Part shown: one piece after another, positions 22,242 to 30,967 of the stretch
Position numbering within the stretch: position 1 is the first letter of the stretch
How the letters are laid out: each line of letters begins with the position of its first letter
Assembly (NCBI GenBank): GCA_035295225.1
Contig: DATGJI010000025.1
Span: forward strand, 32,829-96,828
Direction of reading: 5' to 3'
DNA: 64,000 nt
Source: Candidatus Eremiobacteraceae bacterium
Lineage (GTDB): Bacteria; Vulcanimicrobiota; Vulcanimicrobiia; Eremiobacterales; Eremiobacteraceae
The notes under the pieces: generated by a model
What the model was told of the DNA's origin: nothing
Database searches by the model: none
Seen by the model: the letters and a program-made list of their open reading frames with translations, nothing else
Made by a program: the position numbers and the translations under genes

Positions 22242-23630
22242 CTATCGCGGATACAAGGGAAGCGAGCCCTGCAGAATTGCGCGCGCGATCGGCGCCGCAA
22301 CGGCGCCGCCGTACCCCGCGTCCTCGATGATCACCGCCACGACCAGCCGCGGGGCTGAAGCGGGAGCAAAGCAGACAAACCAAGCGTCGGGCGGCGCACC
22401 ATTGTGGGTCCCGGTGCCCGTCTTGCCGGCGACGGTGACGCCGGGAATGGCCGCAGCTGTGCCCGTGCCGTACGTGACGACTGCGATCATCATATCGCGG
22501 ACGGATATCGCGGTATCCGCCGTCACCGCGCGGCCCCACTGCGCGGGAGGTACCCGCAGCGTCGGGCGGCCGGGCATGCGGATCTCTTTGACCAGGTTCG
22601 GCCGCATCATCGAACCGCGGTTGGCGATCGCCGCAGCCACAAGCGCCATCCGCAAGGGCGTGACGGTCAGGCCGCCCTGTCCAAAGGCCATCTGGGCGAG
22701 CTCCGAGTCGGAAATCGAGGCTTCAGGCGGAACGACATCTCGAGTCATCGGGACCGCCATCCCGGTCACGTCACCCACGTGAAAGCGCTGTAGGTAATAG
22801 TAGAAATTATCCGCGCCAAGCTTCACGCCGATCTGTGCGAAATCGACGTTGCTCGACAATGCGAACGCGCCGGTGACGTTTTGCGTGCCCGTGACTTCGT
22901 TCTGGTCGTTGTGCACGCGATAAGGGCCGATCTGGAAATAGCCGGGGTCGGAGAACGAATCGCTCGCGTCCACCGCGCCGTGATCGAGCGCGGCGCTCAC
23001 CGTGACGATTTTGAACGTCGAACCCGGCGGATACAGTCCGTCGAGGGCGCGGTTGAGCAACGGAGCGTCCGATCGAGAGCGCAAACTGGCGAAGGCCTTG
23101 TCGATCTCATTCGGATCGAAGGTCGGCCGGTCGACCATCGCGAGGATGGCCCCGGTTCGAGGATCGAGGACGATCGCCGCGCCGCGGACGCCCTGCGGCA
23201 TCGCCTCATCCGCCACCGCCGAGATGTCGCGCCGCAGCGTTAAGACGACGCTGCCGGCGGGCGATACGGCGACATCGGTGCGCCCAAACGAGCCGAGAAC
23301 GTTTCGCGGTTCCTGCCCGGTCGGCGCGATCACGGGATCGAACGCCGCCTCGAGACCAGCTTCACCGTAAACGAGCGACGAGTAGCCGACGATTTGGGCG
23401 AGCGCGCTGCCGGCCGGGTAGACGCGCTTGCCGCCGCGCGACAGCGCTAGCGGCTGCCCGGTCGCATCGAGCAGCTCACCGCGCTGGGCGATATCGCGCG
23501 CGTGCCGCGGGTCGCCGGGATGCGTGGAAATGCTATCGCGCTCCGCGACCTGTACACGCGCCTCCTGCGCGGCGAGCAGTGCGAAGAGGAGCGCGAAGAC
23601 CGCGGCAACGTTCAACAATCTGCGGCGCAC
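22242..23630 (-). CDS. Penicillin-binding protein, transpeptidase (PbpA-like)
   Basis: 462 aa. One N-terminal membrane helix (about 5-20) is followed by a short dimerisation region and a transpeptidase domain. The active-site motifs are Ser204-x-x-Lys207 (STFK), SSN at 259-261 and KTGTG near the C-terminus. The protein is smaller than PBP2 or FtsI and matches the PbpA type that, in actinobacteria, sits beside rodA, a phosphatase and the PASTA kinase. Here the PASTA kinase gene is divergent, 125 bp away, supporting that grouping; rodA and the phosphatase are not next to it. Confidence 0.9.
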   Translation of the reverse strand: MRRRLLNVAAVFALLFALLAAQEARVQVAERDSISTHPGDPRHARDIAQRGELLDATGQPLALSRGGKRVYPAGSALAQIVGYSSLVYGEAGLEAAFDPVIAPTGQEPRNVLGSFGRTDVAVSPAGSVVLTLRRDISAVADEAMPQGVRGAAIVLDPRTGAILAMVDRPTFDPNEIDKAFASLRSRSDAPLLNRALDGLYPPGSTFKIVTVSAALDHGAVDASDSFSDPGYFQIGPYRVHNDQNEVTGTQNVTGAFALSSNVDFAQIGVKLGADNFYYYLQRFHVGDVTGMAVPMTRDVVPPEASISDSELAQMAFGQGGLTVTPLRMALVAAAIANRGSMMRPNLVKEIRMPGRPTLRVPPAQWGRAVTADTAISVRDMMIAVVTYGTGTAAAIPGVTVAGKTGTGTHNGAPPDAWFVCFAPASAPRLVVAVIIEDAGYGGAVAAPIARAILQGSLPLYPR

Positions 23631-23675
23631 TCCGGACGAAGTTGAAGCCGGTCGTCATCGCTTCCTGTAATCGAT

Positions 23676-23696
23676 GGCGGACCATAAAGGTCCGCC
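23676..23696. repeat. REP-like palindrome, copy 1
   Basis: GGCGGACC-ATAAA-GGTCCGCC, an 8-bp perfect stem between the divergent PBP and kinase genes. The same palindrome arms recur at 52608-52628, so it belongs to a dispersed repeat family rather than being a plain terminator. No gene ends here. Confidence 0.6.
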
Positions 23697-23755
23697 CAAC
23701 AAAAGGGCTCGGCCCAGGCAGCCGCGCGCGCCCCGTCGAACGGGCGATTCCGGGC

Positions 23756-25837
23756 ATGATCTACAACAATCGGTACCGGGTCGATGCGGTCATCGGCGAA
23801 GGCGGCATGGCGGTCGTACATCGAGGTTACGATCTCTTGCTGCGGCGTCAAGTCGCGATAAAAGTGCTCCGTCCGCAATTCGCGGCGGACGACGAATTCG
23901 TGCAACGCTTCTACCAGGAAGCGCAGGCCGCCGCAAGACTCAGCCATCCCAAGATAGTCAACACGTATGACGTCGGTGAGAACGACGGCACGAACTATAT
24001 CGTGCAGGAATACGTCGCCGGGGAAACCCTCGCCGAGCTGATCGCGCGCCAGGGAAGAATTCCTCAGACCGCCGCAGTCCGCTACGCGCAGCAGATCTGC
24101 CGAGCGCTCGCGGCAGCACATCGGGCCGATCTGCTGCATCGCGACATCAAGCCGTCCAACATTCTCGTCACGCCGGACGACGATGTGCGCGTTGCCGATT
24201 TCGGATTGGCGGGCGCTGCCGAGACTCGCGGCTCCGGCGCCGACGCGATCATGGGATCCGTTCCATATTGCGCGCCGGAAGTGCTGGCCGGCGACGCCGT
24301 GACCGAAGCGGCCGACTTATACAGCGTAGGCGTCGTGCTGTACGAGATGCTCACCGGCAACAAACCCTATGTCGGCGCGTCGCCGCAAGAAGTCGCAGCC
24401 CAGCAGTTGCGTGGACCGCAAGATCTCGACTTTCCGGACGATGTCTCACCGGCGTTGCGCGCGATGATCTTGAAACTGCTCGACCCATCTCCGAAAGAAC
24501 GGTATCGCACGGCCGGCGAATGTTTGAGCGCGCTGCGCCGCGTGGCCCGCGGTGACGGCACCGCAGAGGATGATGAACCGGGACCCGATAGTCCGACCGC
24601 ACTGCTGAGACGCCGCGCCGCGGCACGCAGGGCCGCTGCTGCCGCCGACGACGCCGCTCCCGCGCGTTGGAGCGGCCGCCGCCTTGCGCTCTTCGCATGC
24701 GGCGTCCTCGCAGTGGTCTTGATCGTCGCCGTCCTTTCCGCGGCATGGCGTTCGGGAGCGCAAGGGCTCCGCATGCCCGACGTCAGCGGAAAATCGGTGG
24801 TCGATGCGGTGGACGCGCTGCACCAATCGGGCGTCGACGACGTTGCCATCAAGCAGCAGCACGACCCGAAGACCGAGAGCGGATTGGTCGACGGCACCGA
24901 TCCGGCGGCGGGCACCGCGCTGCAGCGCGGACAGAAGGTCACGCTCCTCGTGAGCGCCGGACCGCTCAGCGCGAAGGTTCCGGTCGTCACCGGAAAAGAT
25001 GTGAAGACCGCGACTGCCGCACTCGCATCTGCCGGTTTTTCCGTCGTGGTCGGCACGCCGGTGCATTCCGACAACGTACCGGCCGGCAACATCGCGAAGA
25101 CGAATCCGGCCGGCGGCGAACCGGCCGCCCAATCCGACGTCGTCGTGATCTTCCCGAGCTCGGGGCCGCAGACCATCAGCGTCCCCAACGTGGTGGCGCT
25201 GACCGATGACGTCGCGCGAACCATCCTCGCGAAAGCCGGTCTCACGCTCTCGATCAGCCAGGTCGTCGCGAGCGACAACATTCCCGCGCACGCGATCATC
25301 GATCAGGACCCAAGCGGCGGCACGCCGGCCAAACCGCATTCGGTCGTCACCGTCCGCATAAGCGGCGGGCCAAATGCCATCACGGTTCCGGACGTCGTAG
25401 GAGGCACGCTCGACGACGCGCGCCGCTCGCTTGCGCAAGCCGGCCTTTCGGTCGGCACGGTCGCAGATGCAATGGATTCCGGCACGACGCCGGGCACCGT
25501 CATCAGCCAGAACCCGGCGGCAAACACGCCGACCGCGCAAGGCGCCACGATCGACCTTGTCGTGGCCGTCGCAGTCATCGGCGGCCCGAGCGCGCAGCCA
25601 GGCGCGACGCCGTCAGCGGCGCCAAGCGCTGCACCGCAACCCGTACCGAATGTCGTCGGCATGACGCTCGACGCCGCACGAGCCGCGCTGCAAGCCGCCG
25701 GTTACGTGGTTCAGAACGTCACGGTGCAGCCCGGCAGTCCGCCGGACGCAAAAGTGATCGCCACGGATCCGCAAGCGGGCGCGACGCCGGCGGCCGGGTC
25801 AAACACGGTCACGATCACCCTCGGCCCGGGCAACTGA
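23756..25837 (+). CDS. Serine/threonine protein kinase with five PASTA domains
   Basis: 693 aa from the ATG at 23756; upstream in-frame sequence lies antisense to the PBP start. Hanks-type kinase domain: glycine loop GEGGMAVV (14-21), Lys36, catalytic HRDIKPSN (Asp130), DFG (Asp148) and GSVPYCAPE. One transmembrane helix lies at about 310-331. Five extracellular PASTA units follow (starting MPDVSGKS, VPVVTGKD, VPNVVALT, VPDVVGGT, VPNVVGMT). PASTA domains bind peptidoglycan or lipid II, and such kinases (PknB, PrkC) tune cell-wall growth. A Pro/Ala linker separates the last PASTA. Confidence 0.93.
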   Translation: MIYNNRYRVDAVIGEGGMAVVHRGYDLLLRRQVAIKVLRPQFAADDEFVQRFYQEAQAAARLSHPKIVNTYDVGENDGTNYIVQEYVAGETLAELIARQGRIPQTAAVRYAQQICRALAAAHRADLLHRDIKPSNILVTPDDDVRVADFGLAGAAETRGSGADAIMGSVPYCAPEVLAGDAVTEAADLYSVGVVLYEMLTGNKPYVGASPQEVAAQQLRGPQDLDFPDDVSPALRAMILKLLDPSPKERYRTAGECLSALRRVARGDGTAEDDEPGPDSPTALLRRRAAARRAAAAADDAAPARWSGRRLALFACGVLAVVLIVAVLSAAWRSGAQGLRMPDVSGKSVVDAVDALHQSGVDDVAIKQQHDPKTESGLVDGTDPAAGTALQRGQKVTLLVSAGPLSAKVPVVTGKDVKTATAALASAGFSVVVGTPVHSDNVPAGNIAKTNPAGGEPAAQSDVVVIFPSSGPQTISVPNVVALTDDVARTILAKAGLTLSISQVVASDNIPAHAIIDQDPSGGTPAKPHSVVTVRISGGPNAITVPDVVGGTLDDARRSLAQAGLSVGTVADAMDSGTTPGTVISQNPAANTPTAQGATIDLVVAVAVIGGPSAQPGATPSAAPSAAPQPVPNVVGMTLDAARAALQAAGYVVQNVTVQPGSPPDAKVIATDPQAGATPAAGSNTVTITLGPGN

Positions 25838-25838
25838 C

Positions 25839-26435
25839 GTGTGGGAAGCACTCACCGCTATCGGCTCGATCTTGTCGGCCATCGTCATCGCGGTAACGGT
25901 CGTGATGGCCGCGCGCCAGGTTAAGATCACGACGGATCAGTTGGAGCAGACACGGCGAGCGACGCAATTCGAGGCTGTGCGCAGCGTCCTGCTCGAGATG
26001 GTCGATCCGAAATTCGTAGACGCCTACCGGTTCGTCATCCAAGAGCTCTCTGAGCGCTTGGAAGACGAGACATTCTACAGAGAAGTCGGGCAGATCGGCG
26101 TCGCCGACGACCGCGTGCACAAAGAGCTGTACATTTTGCGGTCGCTCGACAGAATCGGTACGTACGTCAAGTACGGCCTTGTCGACGGGCCGGTGATCTA
26201 CGACAGTTACGCGCCGCGAATCATTTTGAGTTGGGAGCTGCTCGCGGAAGTCGTCGCAATTCATCGCAGGATTGCGAGCGTGCGTCTTTATCGAGCTGCA
26301 GAGTACTTGTATGGCGATAGCAAGCGCTGGGCAGAGTCGAATGAAGCCGGATCCGACGTCGTCGGGTCGGTTAAGAGGATGGCAGAGTTCGCTGCCGGGG
26401 CGTCAAGGTCGACCGCCCCAGGCGAATTATCGTGA
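25839..26435 (+). CDS. DUF4760-like hypothetical membrane protein
   Basis: 198 aa, GTG at 25839, one base after the kinase stop. An N-terminal helix (about 5-24, AIGSILSAIVIAVTVVMAA) precedes a helical cytoplasmic part with the pattern ITTDQLEQTRRATQFEAVRSVLLEM... as seen in DUF4760-like proteins of unknown function. It overlaps the ruvC GTG by 4 bp, so it is co-translated between a kinase and a DNA-repair gene. The assignment rests on overall pattern and is moderate. Confidence 0.65.
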   Translation: MWEALTAIGSILSAIVIAVTVVMAARQVKITTDQLEQTRRATQFEAVRSVLLEMVDPKFVDAYRFVIQELSERLEDETFYREVGQIGVADDRVHKELYILRSLDRIGTYVKYGLVDGPVIYDSYAPRIILSWELLAEVVAIHRRIASVRLYRAAEYLYGDSKRWAESNEAGSDVVGSVKRMAEFAAGASRSTAPGELS

Positions 26436-26935
26436 GAATCCTCGGCGTCGATCCGAGCCTCTATGTCACGGGCTACGGAGTCATAGAAACGAACGGCGGC
26501 ATCCTGCGGCTTCTGGAGGCGGGCGTGCTCGCGCCTGAAAGAGGTCAGACGCTCTCCGAACGGCTCGCCGACCTCCAGCGCGGCATTCTTGAGATCGTCA
26601 CATCGTTCAAACCGGATGCTATGGTCGTCGAGCAAGTCTTCTCGCGCGGCGCATTTCCAAGGACCGCGCTTCTCATGGCGCATGCGCGCGGCGCGCTGGT
26701 CTGCTCGGCCGGACTCTGCGCGCTTCCGGTCTTCGACTACGCCGCGACGCATGTGAAAAAGGCGCTCGTGGGCCGAGGCGCAGCGACAAAAGAACAGGTC
26801 GCGGCGATGGTCGTGCATGCGCTCCGCCTAAAGAGCACTCCGTCTCCCGAAGACGTCACCGATGCTTTAGCGCTCGCGATCGCGCACTCGCGGCGCTGCG
26901 CGGCCGATCTCGCCCGGGGCGCCGCGGCTCGCTGA
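26432..26935 (+). CDS. ruvC: Holliday junction endonuclease RuvC
   Basis: 167 aa, GTG at 26432 overlapping the previous stop (GTGA). It resolves Holliday junctions with RuvAB. The acidic active site is visible: Asp7 (ILGVDPS), Glu in VVEQVF, and the C-terminal SPEDVTDALALAIAH acidic pair. The length is typical. Its stop overlaps the ruvA ATG by one base (TGATG). Confidence 0.95.
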   Translation: MRILGVDPSLYVTGYGVIETNGGILRLLEAGVLAPERGQTLSERLADLQRGILEIVTSFKPDAMVVEQVFSRGAFPRTALLMAHARGALVCSAGLCALPVFDYAATHVKKALVGRGAATKEQVAAMVVHALRLKSTPSPEDVTDALALAIAHSRRCAADLARGAAAR

Positions 26936-27573
26936 TGTTCTCGCGAATCGAGGGCGCATTGCGTGAACGGCGCGCGAATGCCGTACTCGTAGAGACCGGC
27001 GGCCTCTGCTATGAGATCATGCTGCCCGGCTGCGTTGCCGATAAGATCGCCGGAGTGGCGCCGGGAGACCCGCTCGCCCTCGAAGTGTTTCCGTACATGC
27101 AGATCGACGGCAATCGCGGCACGCCCATCTACATCGGCTTTACGAATCCCGTCGAACGCGAATTCTTCGAAGCACTGCTGACGGTCGCGAGCATCGGCCC
27201 AAAGACCGCAGCAAAAGCTTTCTCCCGGCCGATGGCGGAGATCGCTCGATCGATCGACGACGGCGACCACGCGAGCCTGCGCGCGCTGCCCGGCATCGGC
27301 GCGCAAAAGGCGAAGGACATCATCGCCAAACTGCAGGGCAAAGTCTCGCGCTTTGGGCTCATTCGCGGCGAAGACCAGGGCAAGGGCAAGAATCAGCAGC
27401 CCCAACCTGATTTCGTCACCGAAGCGATCGACGTGCTCCTCCAATTGCAGTACCGGCGGCCCGAGGCCGCGGCGATGGCAAGTGAAGCCCTTGCGGCAAA
27501 CGACGGCATCAAGAACGCCGAGGATCTCTTGACCGAGATCTATCGCCGGCGGTCGCGCGAGCCGGAGCATTGA
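26935..27573 (+). CDS. ruvA: Holliday junction DNA helicase subunit RuvA
   Basis: 212 aa. The N-terminal OB fold has the IEGALRERR leader, and the two helix-hairpin-helix motifs are in the middle (LLTVASIGPKTAAKAF and LRALPGIGAQKAKDIIAKL). The C-terminal domain III (ALLQLQYRRPEAAAMASEAL-like region) contacts RuvB. A charged, Gln-rich linker precedes it. ATG overlaps the ruvC stop. Confidence 0.96.
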   Translation: MFSRIEGALRERRANAVLVETGGLCYEIMLPGCVADKIAGVAPGDPLALEVFPYMQIDGNRGTPIYIGFTNPVEREFFEALLTVASIGPKTAAKAFSRPMAEIARSIDDGDHASLRALPGIGAQKAKDIIAKLQGKVSRFGLIRGEDQGKGKNQQPQPDFVTEAIDVLLQLQYRRPEAAAMASEALAANDGIKNAEDLLTEIYRRRSREPEH

Positions 27574-27630
27574 ACGAAAACGACCATACTGAGCGACGCA
27601 AGGCAGGCGCGCGGGCGACTGCGACAAAAC

Positions 27631-28698
27631 GTGTCGTGCATGCCGCGTAAACCGACGATGCGAGGAGATGAGAGCGCCGCGCCTGCGACGCGCAGCGTCG
27701 CTGCTCCCGAGGAGACGGTCGAAGAGCAGATCATCGCGGTCACGCTTCGTCCGGCGGGCTTCGATCGGTACGTCGGTCAGAAGCCGGTCGTGGAGAACCT
27801 CAAGATCTCGATAGAGGCGGCGAAGCGGCGCGGCGAGCCGCTCGAGCACGTCCTCGTCCACGGGCCGCCGGGCCTCGGAAAGACCACGCTCGCCAATATC
27901 ATCGCGCGCGACATGGGCGCGACGTTTCACCAGGTATCTGGCCCCACGCTGGAGCGGCCGGGCGATCTGGTCGGAATACTCACGAATCTCCAGGCGGGCG
28001 ACGTGCTCTTCATCGACGAGATCCACCGGCTGCCTCGAGTCGTCGAAGAATTTCTCTATCCGGCGATGGAAGACTTCGCGATTGATTTCATGGTGGACAA
28101 AGGCGCGTACGCCAAGACCATCAAGATTTCTCTCAAGCGGTTCACGCTTGTCGGGGCGACGACGCGCGCGGGCATGCTCTCCGCGCCGCTGCGCGATCGC
28201 TTCGGCATCGTGCACCATCTCGAATACTACACGCCGGACGAGCTCTGCGAAATCGTCACGCACTCGGCCTCGGTGCTCGGCGTCGCACTCGAACCCGGCG
28301 GTGCGCGCGAAATCGCCGCCCGCGCGCGAGGGACGCCGCGGGTCGCGAATCGACTCTTGCGGCGGCTGCGCGACTACGCGGAAGTCAAAGCGAACGGCGT
28401 CATCGATCTGGACGTCGCCAAAGCCGCTCTCGAGCTCGAGCGCATCGACCTGCTCGGACTCGACGCGCTTGACCGCGCATTCCTGAACGCCTTGATCGGG
28501 CAGTACAACGGCGGCCCGGTCGGCATCGGAGCGCTAGCCGCGAGCTTGAACGAAGAAGAGGCGACGCTCATCGACGTCGTCGAGCCATATCTCATGCAAA
28601 TCGGCTTTTTGCAGCGCACGGCTGCTGGAAGACGCGCCACTCCCTCCGCCCGCGCGCACGCAGGCGAACGGTCGGCGGACCCGCCTCGACTATTGTGA
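27631..28698 (+). CDS. ruvB: Holliday junction branch migration ATPase RuvB
   Basis: 355 aa from GTG 27631; ATG 27640 or ATG 27658 would also fit, since the first 30 residues are not conserved. AAA+ motor: Walker A GPPGLGKT (78-85), Walker [10 protein letters not shown], sensor 1 [10 protein letters not shown], arginine finger in LRDRFGI, and a C-terminal winged helix. The TGA overlaps the GTG of the spoIID-like gene by 4 bp, extending the ruvC-ruvA-ruvB transcript. Confidence 0.97.
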   Translation: MSCMPRKPTMRGDESAAPATRSVAAPEETVEEQIIAVTLRPAGFDRYVGQKPVVENLKISIEAAKRRGEPLEHVLVHGPPGLGKTTLANIIARDMGATFHQVSGPTLERPGDLVGILTNLQAGDVLFIDEIHRLPRVVEEFLYPAMEDFAIDFMVDKGAYAKTIKISLKRFTLVGATTRAGMLSAPLRDRFGIVHHLEYYTPDELCEIVTHSASVLGVALEPGGAREIAARARGTPRVANRLLRRLRDYAEVKANGVIDLDVAKAALELERIDLLGLDALDRAFLNALIGQYNGGPVGIGALAASLNEEEATLIDVVEPYLMQIGFLQRTAAGRRATPSARAHAGERSADPPRLL

Positions 28699-29903
28699 CG
28701 CGCATTCACAGAAGCAAAGCACACAGTTGGGTTCGCATGGCTGCCGTCGCGGCGGCCGCGGTCGTCCTATTCGCGCCCGACAACGCCCTCGCGGGTGATA
28801 CGGTGCGCATCGCATTGGTGCGGCATGTGACAAGCGCCGTGCTCGCGTCGGAAGCAGGTCTGACCGTTCGACCGACGAGCGACGTCGATCCGGCTCGTTC
28901 TGTCGTGCTTCCCGACGTCGCGACTGTGCTGGATGTCCGCGCCGAAAGCGGAAGGCTGGTCATCGCGAACTCGATCGAAGTCGGGACGAAGGTGCTCATC
29001 GCATCGCCCTTCGGCTTGCCGATCGACGTCAACGGCGCACCCTACCGCGGAAGCATCGTCGTACAGCTCGATCCCGATGGCGCTCTGACGGTCGTCGATT
29101 TCGTCGATCTCGAGCAGTACCTATACGGCGTTGTGGGAAGCGAGATGCCGGCTTCCTGGCCCACAGCAGCGCTCGAAGCTCAAGCGATCGTGGCGCGCAC
29201 GTACGCGGTCGGACGTCTCGGTATCCGCGACGACGTCGGATACGATCTCGTCGCCGGCGATCAGGATCAAGCGTATGGCGGCGTCGACTCGGAATCGCCT
29301 TCGACGATTCTCGCGGCGGATGCTACGCGCGGTGAAATTCTCGTCTACGGTGGCCAGATCGTGCACACGTATTATTCCGCCGACGACGGCGGCTTCACCG
29401 CGGACGGTTCGGCGCTTTCCGATCCGCAGCCGTATCTCAAAGCGAAGCCGGATCCTTACGCGCTCGGCTCGCCCGACAACGAGTGGTCGGCGACGATTCC
29501 GGCCGCGGACCTCGCCCAATCCGTCGACGCGTACTATACAAACGTAGGCGACGTGACAGGCATCGAGTCCGGCCCGACGGACGAATCCGGGAGGCTCGAA
29601 TCAATATCGATTTTCGGCACGTTGGGTTCTGCAACGCTGAGCGGATTCGATTTCCGGCGGCTTGCCGGGCGCAGGACGGTGCGAAGCACGAGGATCTCTG
29701 CGGTCGCACTCGAGGGTTCGCGCATCAGAGTTTCGGGTTCCGGCTTCGGCCACGGCGTGGGGCTGTCGCAATGGGGCGCGCGCAGCATGGCGGCATCGGG
29801 CATCGACTGCCTCGGTATCTTGCGATTCTATTACAGCGGAACGGCGCTCACGACGATCGCGGATGGGCCCGCGTATGCCGCACCACCCGTGCTTGGACCG
29901 TGA
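28695..29903 (+). CDS. SpoIID/LytB-domain secreted protein
   Basis: 402 aa, GTG at 28695 (GTGA overlap with ruvB). A cleavable signal peptide (about 1-33, ending ALAGD) is followed by a SpoIID domain: the catalytic-region signature [31 protein letters not shown] contains the conserved Glu, and the domain ends with [13 protein letters not shown]. In sporulating Firmicutes SpoIID is a lytic transglycosylase acting on denuded glycans, but the domain is widespread in non-sporulating bacteria and needs no sporulation here. It overlaps queA at its end. Confidence 0.9.
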   Translation: MTRIHRSKAHSWVRMAAVAAAAVVLFAPDNALAGDTVRIALVRHVTSAVLASEAGLTVRPTSDVDPARSVVLPDVATVLDVRAESGRLVIANSIEVGTKVLIASPFGLPIDVNGAPYRGSIVVQLDPDGALTVVDFVDLEQYLYGVVGSEMPASWPTAALEAQAIVARTYAVGRLGIRDDVGYDLVAGDQDQAYGGVDSESPSTILAADATRGEILVYGGQIVHTYYSADDGGFTADGSALSDPQPYLKAKPDPYALGSPDNEWSATIPAADLAQSVDAYYTNVGDVTGIESGPTDESGRLESISIFGTLGSATLSGFDFRRLAGRRTVRSTRISAVALEGSRIRVSGSGFGHGVGLSQWGARSMAASGIDCLGILRFYYSGTALTTIADGPAYAAPPVLGP

Positions 29904-30967
29904 GCGATGCTCGTGATGTCGAGGAACGAACTTATCGCGTCGAATCTTACGATTACGCGTTACCGACTGAGCTCATAGCGCAACGTCCGACCCCGGTTCG
30001 CACGGCGTCGCGGTTGCTCGTCCTACCTGCCGCCGGCCCCATCGCGCACAGGGGGTTCGCGGACCTGGCTGACTTACTGCGCGCTGGAGATGTGGTCGTC
30101 GCCAACGATACGCGCGTGCTGCGCGCGCGTATCCCGGCCAAACGTGCCCGGGGCGGAGCGGCCGAAGTGCTCCTGCTCGGACCCGACAGCATTCCTGGGC
30201 GATGGGAAGCGCTCGTCCGGCCCGGGCGCAGGATAAGACCCGGTGATACGCTTTCACTCGGCGAGGGCGCCAGCATCCATATCGAAGACCGGACGCCGGA
30301 TGGCGGCCGAATCGTCCGCTTCCACGGCGTGACGGCCGACGAGGCGATGGATCGTTACGGCAGCATGCCGCTTCCTCCATATATAACAGAAGCACCGCAA
30401 GACGCGGATGAGCGGTATCAGACCGTCTATGCCCGGCTGCCGGGGTCGGCAGCCGCACCCACTGCCGGTCTCCATTTCACGACAGAACTTATCGAACGCC
30501 TGAAGAACTCGGATATCCATTGGACGACGCTCACGCTGGACGTGGGCACCGCGACGTTTCGGCCGGTCACCGCTGCGGACGTGCGCGAGCATAGGATGCA
30601 TCTCGAGCGATTTGCGATACCGGCGGACACTGCAGCCGCGGTCGCTGCGGCCAAACGCGAGGGCAGGCGCGTCATCGCGGTCGGCACGACGGCACTTCGT
30701 GCGCTTGAGGCCGCCGCGGGTGAGGACGGCACGGTCGCATCCGGCCCCGGCGCGACCGATCTCTTCATCTACCATCCGTTTCGGTTCCGGGTTGTCGACG
30801 CGCTCATCACGAACTTCCACCTGCCCCGATCGACGCTGCTTATGCTCGTGTGCGCGTTCGCCGGGCGTGAGCGCGCCATCGCGGCGTATGAAGAAGCTGT
30901 GCGGCTCGGCTACCGGTTCTTCTCGTTCGGCGACGCGATGTTCGTCGAGCGCCGGACTACCGGGTAG
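29900..30967 (+). CDS. queA: tRNA preQ1(34) S-adenosylmethionine ribosyltransferase-isomerase
   Basis: 355 aa from the GTG at 29900, which overlaps the spoIID stop (GTGA). It transfers and isomerises the ribosyl group of SAM onto preQ1 in tRNA, the penultimate step to queuosine. Family segments: YALPTELIAQRP near the start, VVANDTRVLRARI, PPYITE, SAAAPTAGLHFT, VGTTALRALE and the terminal TNFHLPRSTLLMLVCAFAG. The tRNA-His in this window has a GUN anticodon and would be a substrate. It ends 11 bp into the convergent rqcH gene. Confidence 0.95.
   Translation: MSDARDVEERTYRVESYDYALPTELIAQRPTPVRTASRLLVLPAAGPIAHRGFADLADLLRAGDVVVANDTRVLRARIPAKRARGGAAEVLLLGPDSIPGRWEALVRPGRRIRPGDTLSLGEGASIHIEDRTPDGGRIVRFHGVTADEAMDRYGSMPLPPYITEAPQDADERYQTVYARLPGSAAAPTAGLHFTTELIERLKNSDIHWTTLTLDVGTATFRPVTAADVREHRMHLERFAIPADTAAAVAAAKREGRRVIAVGTTALRALEAAAGEDGTVASGPGATDLFIYHPFRFRVVDALITNFHLPRSTLLMLVCAFAGRERAIAAYEEAVRLGYRFFSFGDAMFVERRTTG

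Noticed and set aside
26737..28263. 508-aa open frame antisense to ruvA and ruvB
   Set aside because: Shadow of the ruv genes, which carry all catalytic motifs on +.
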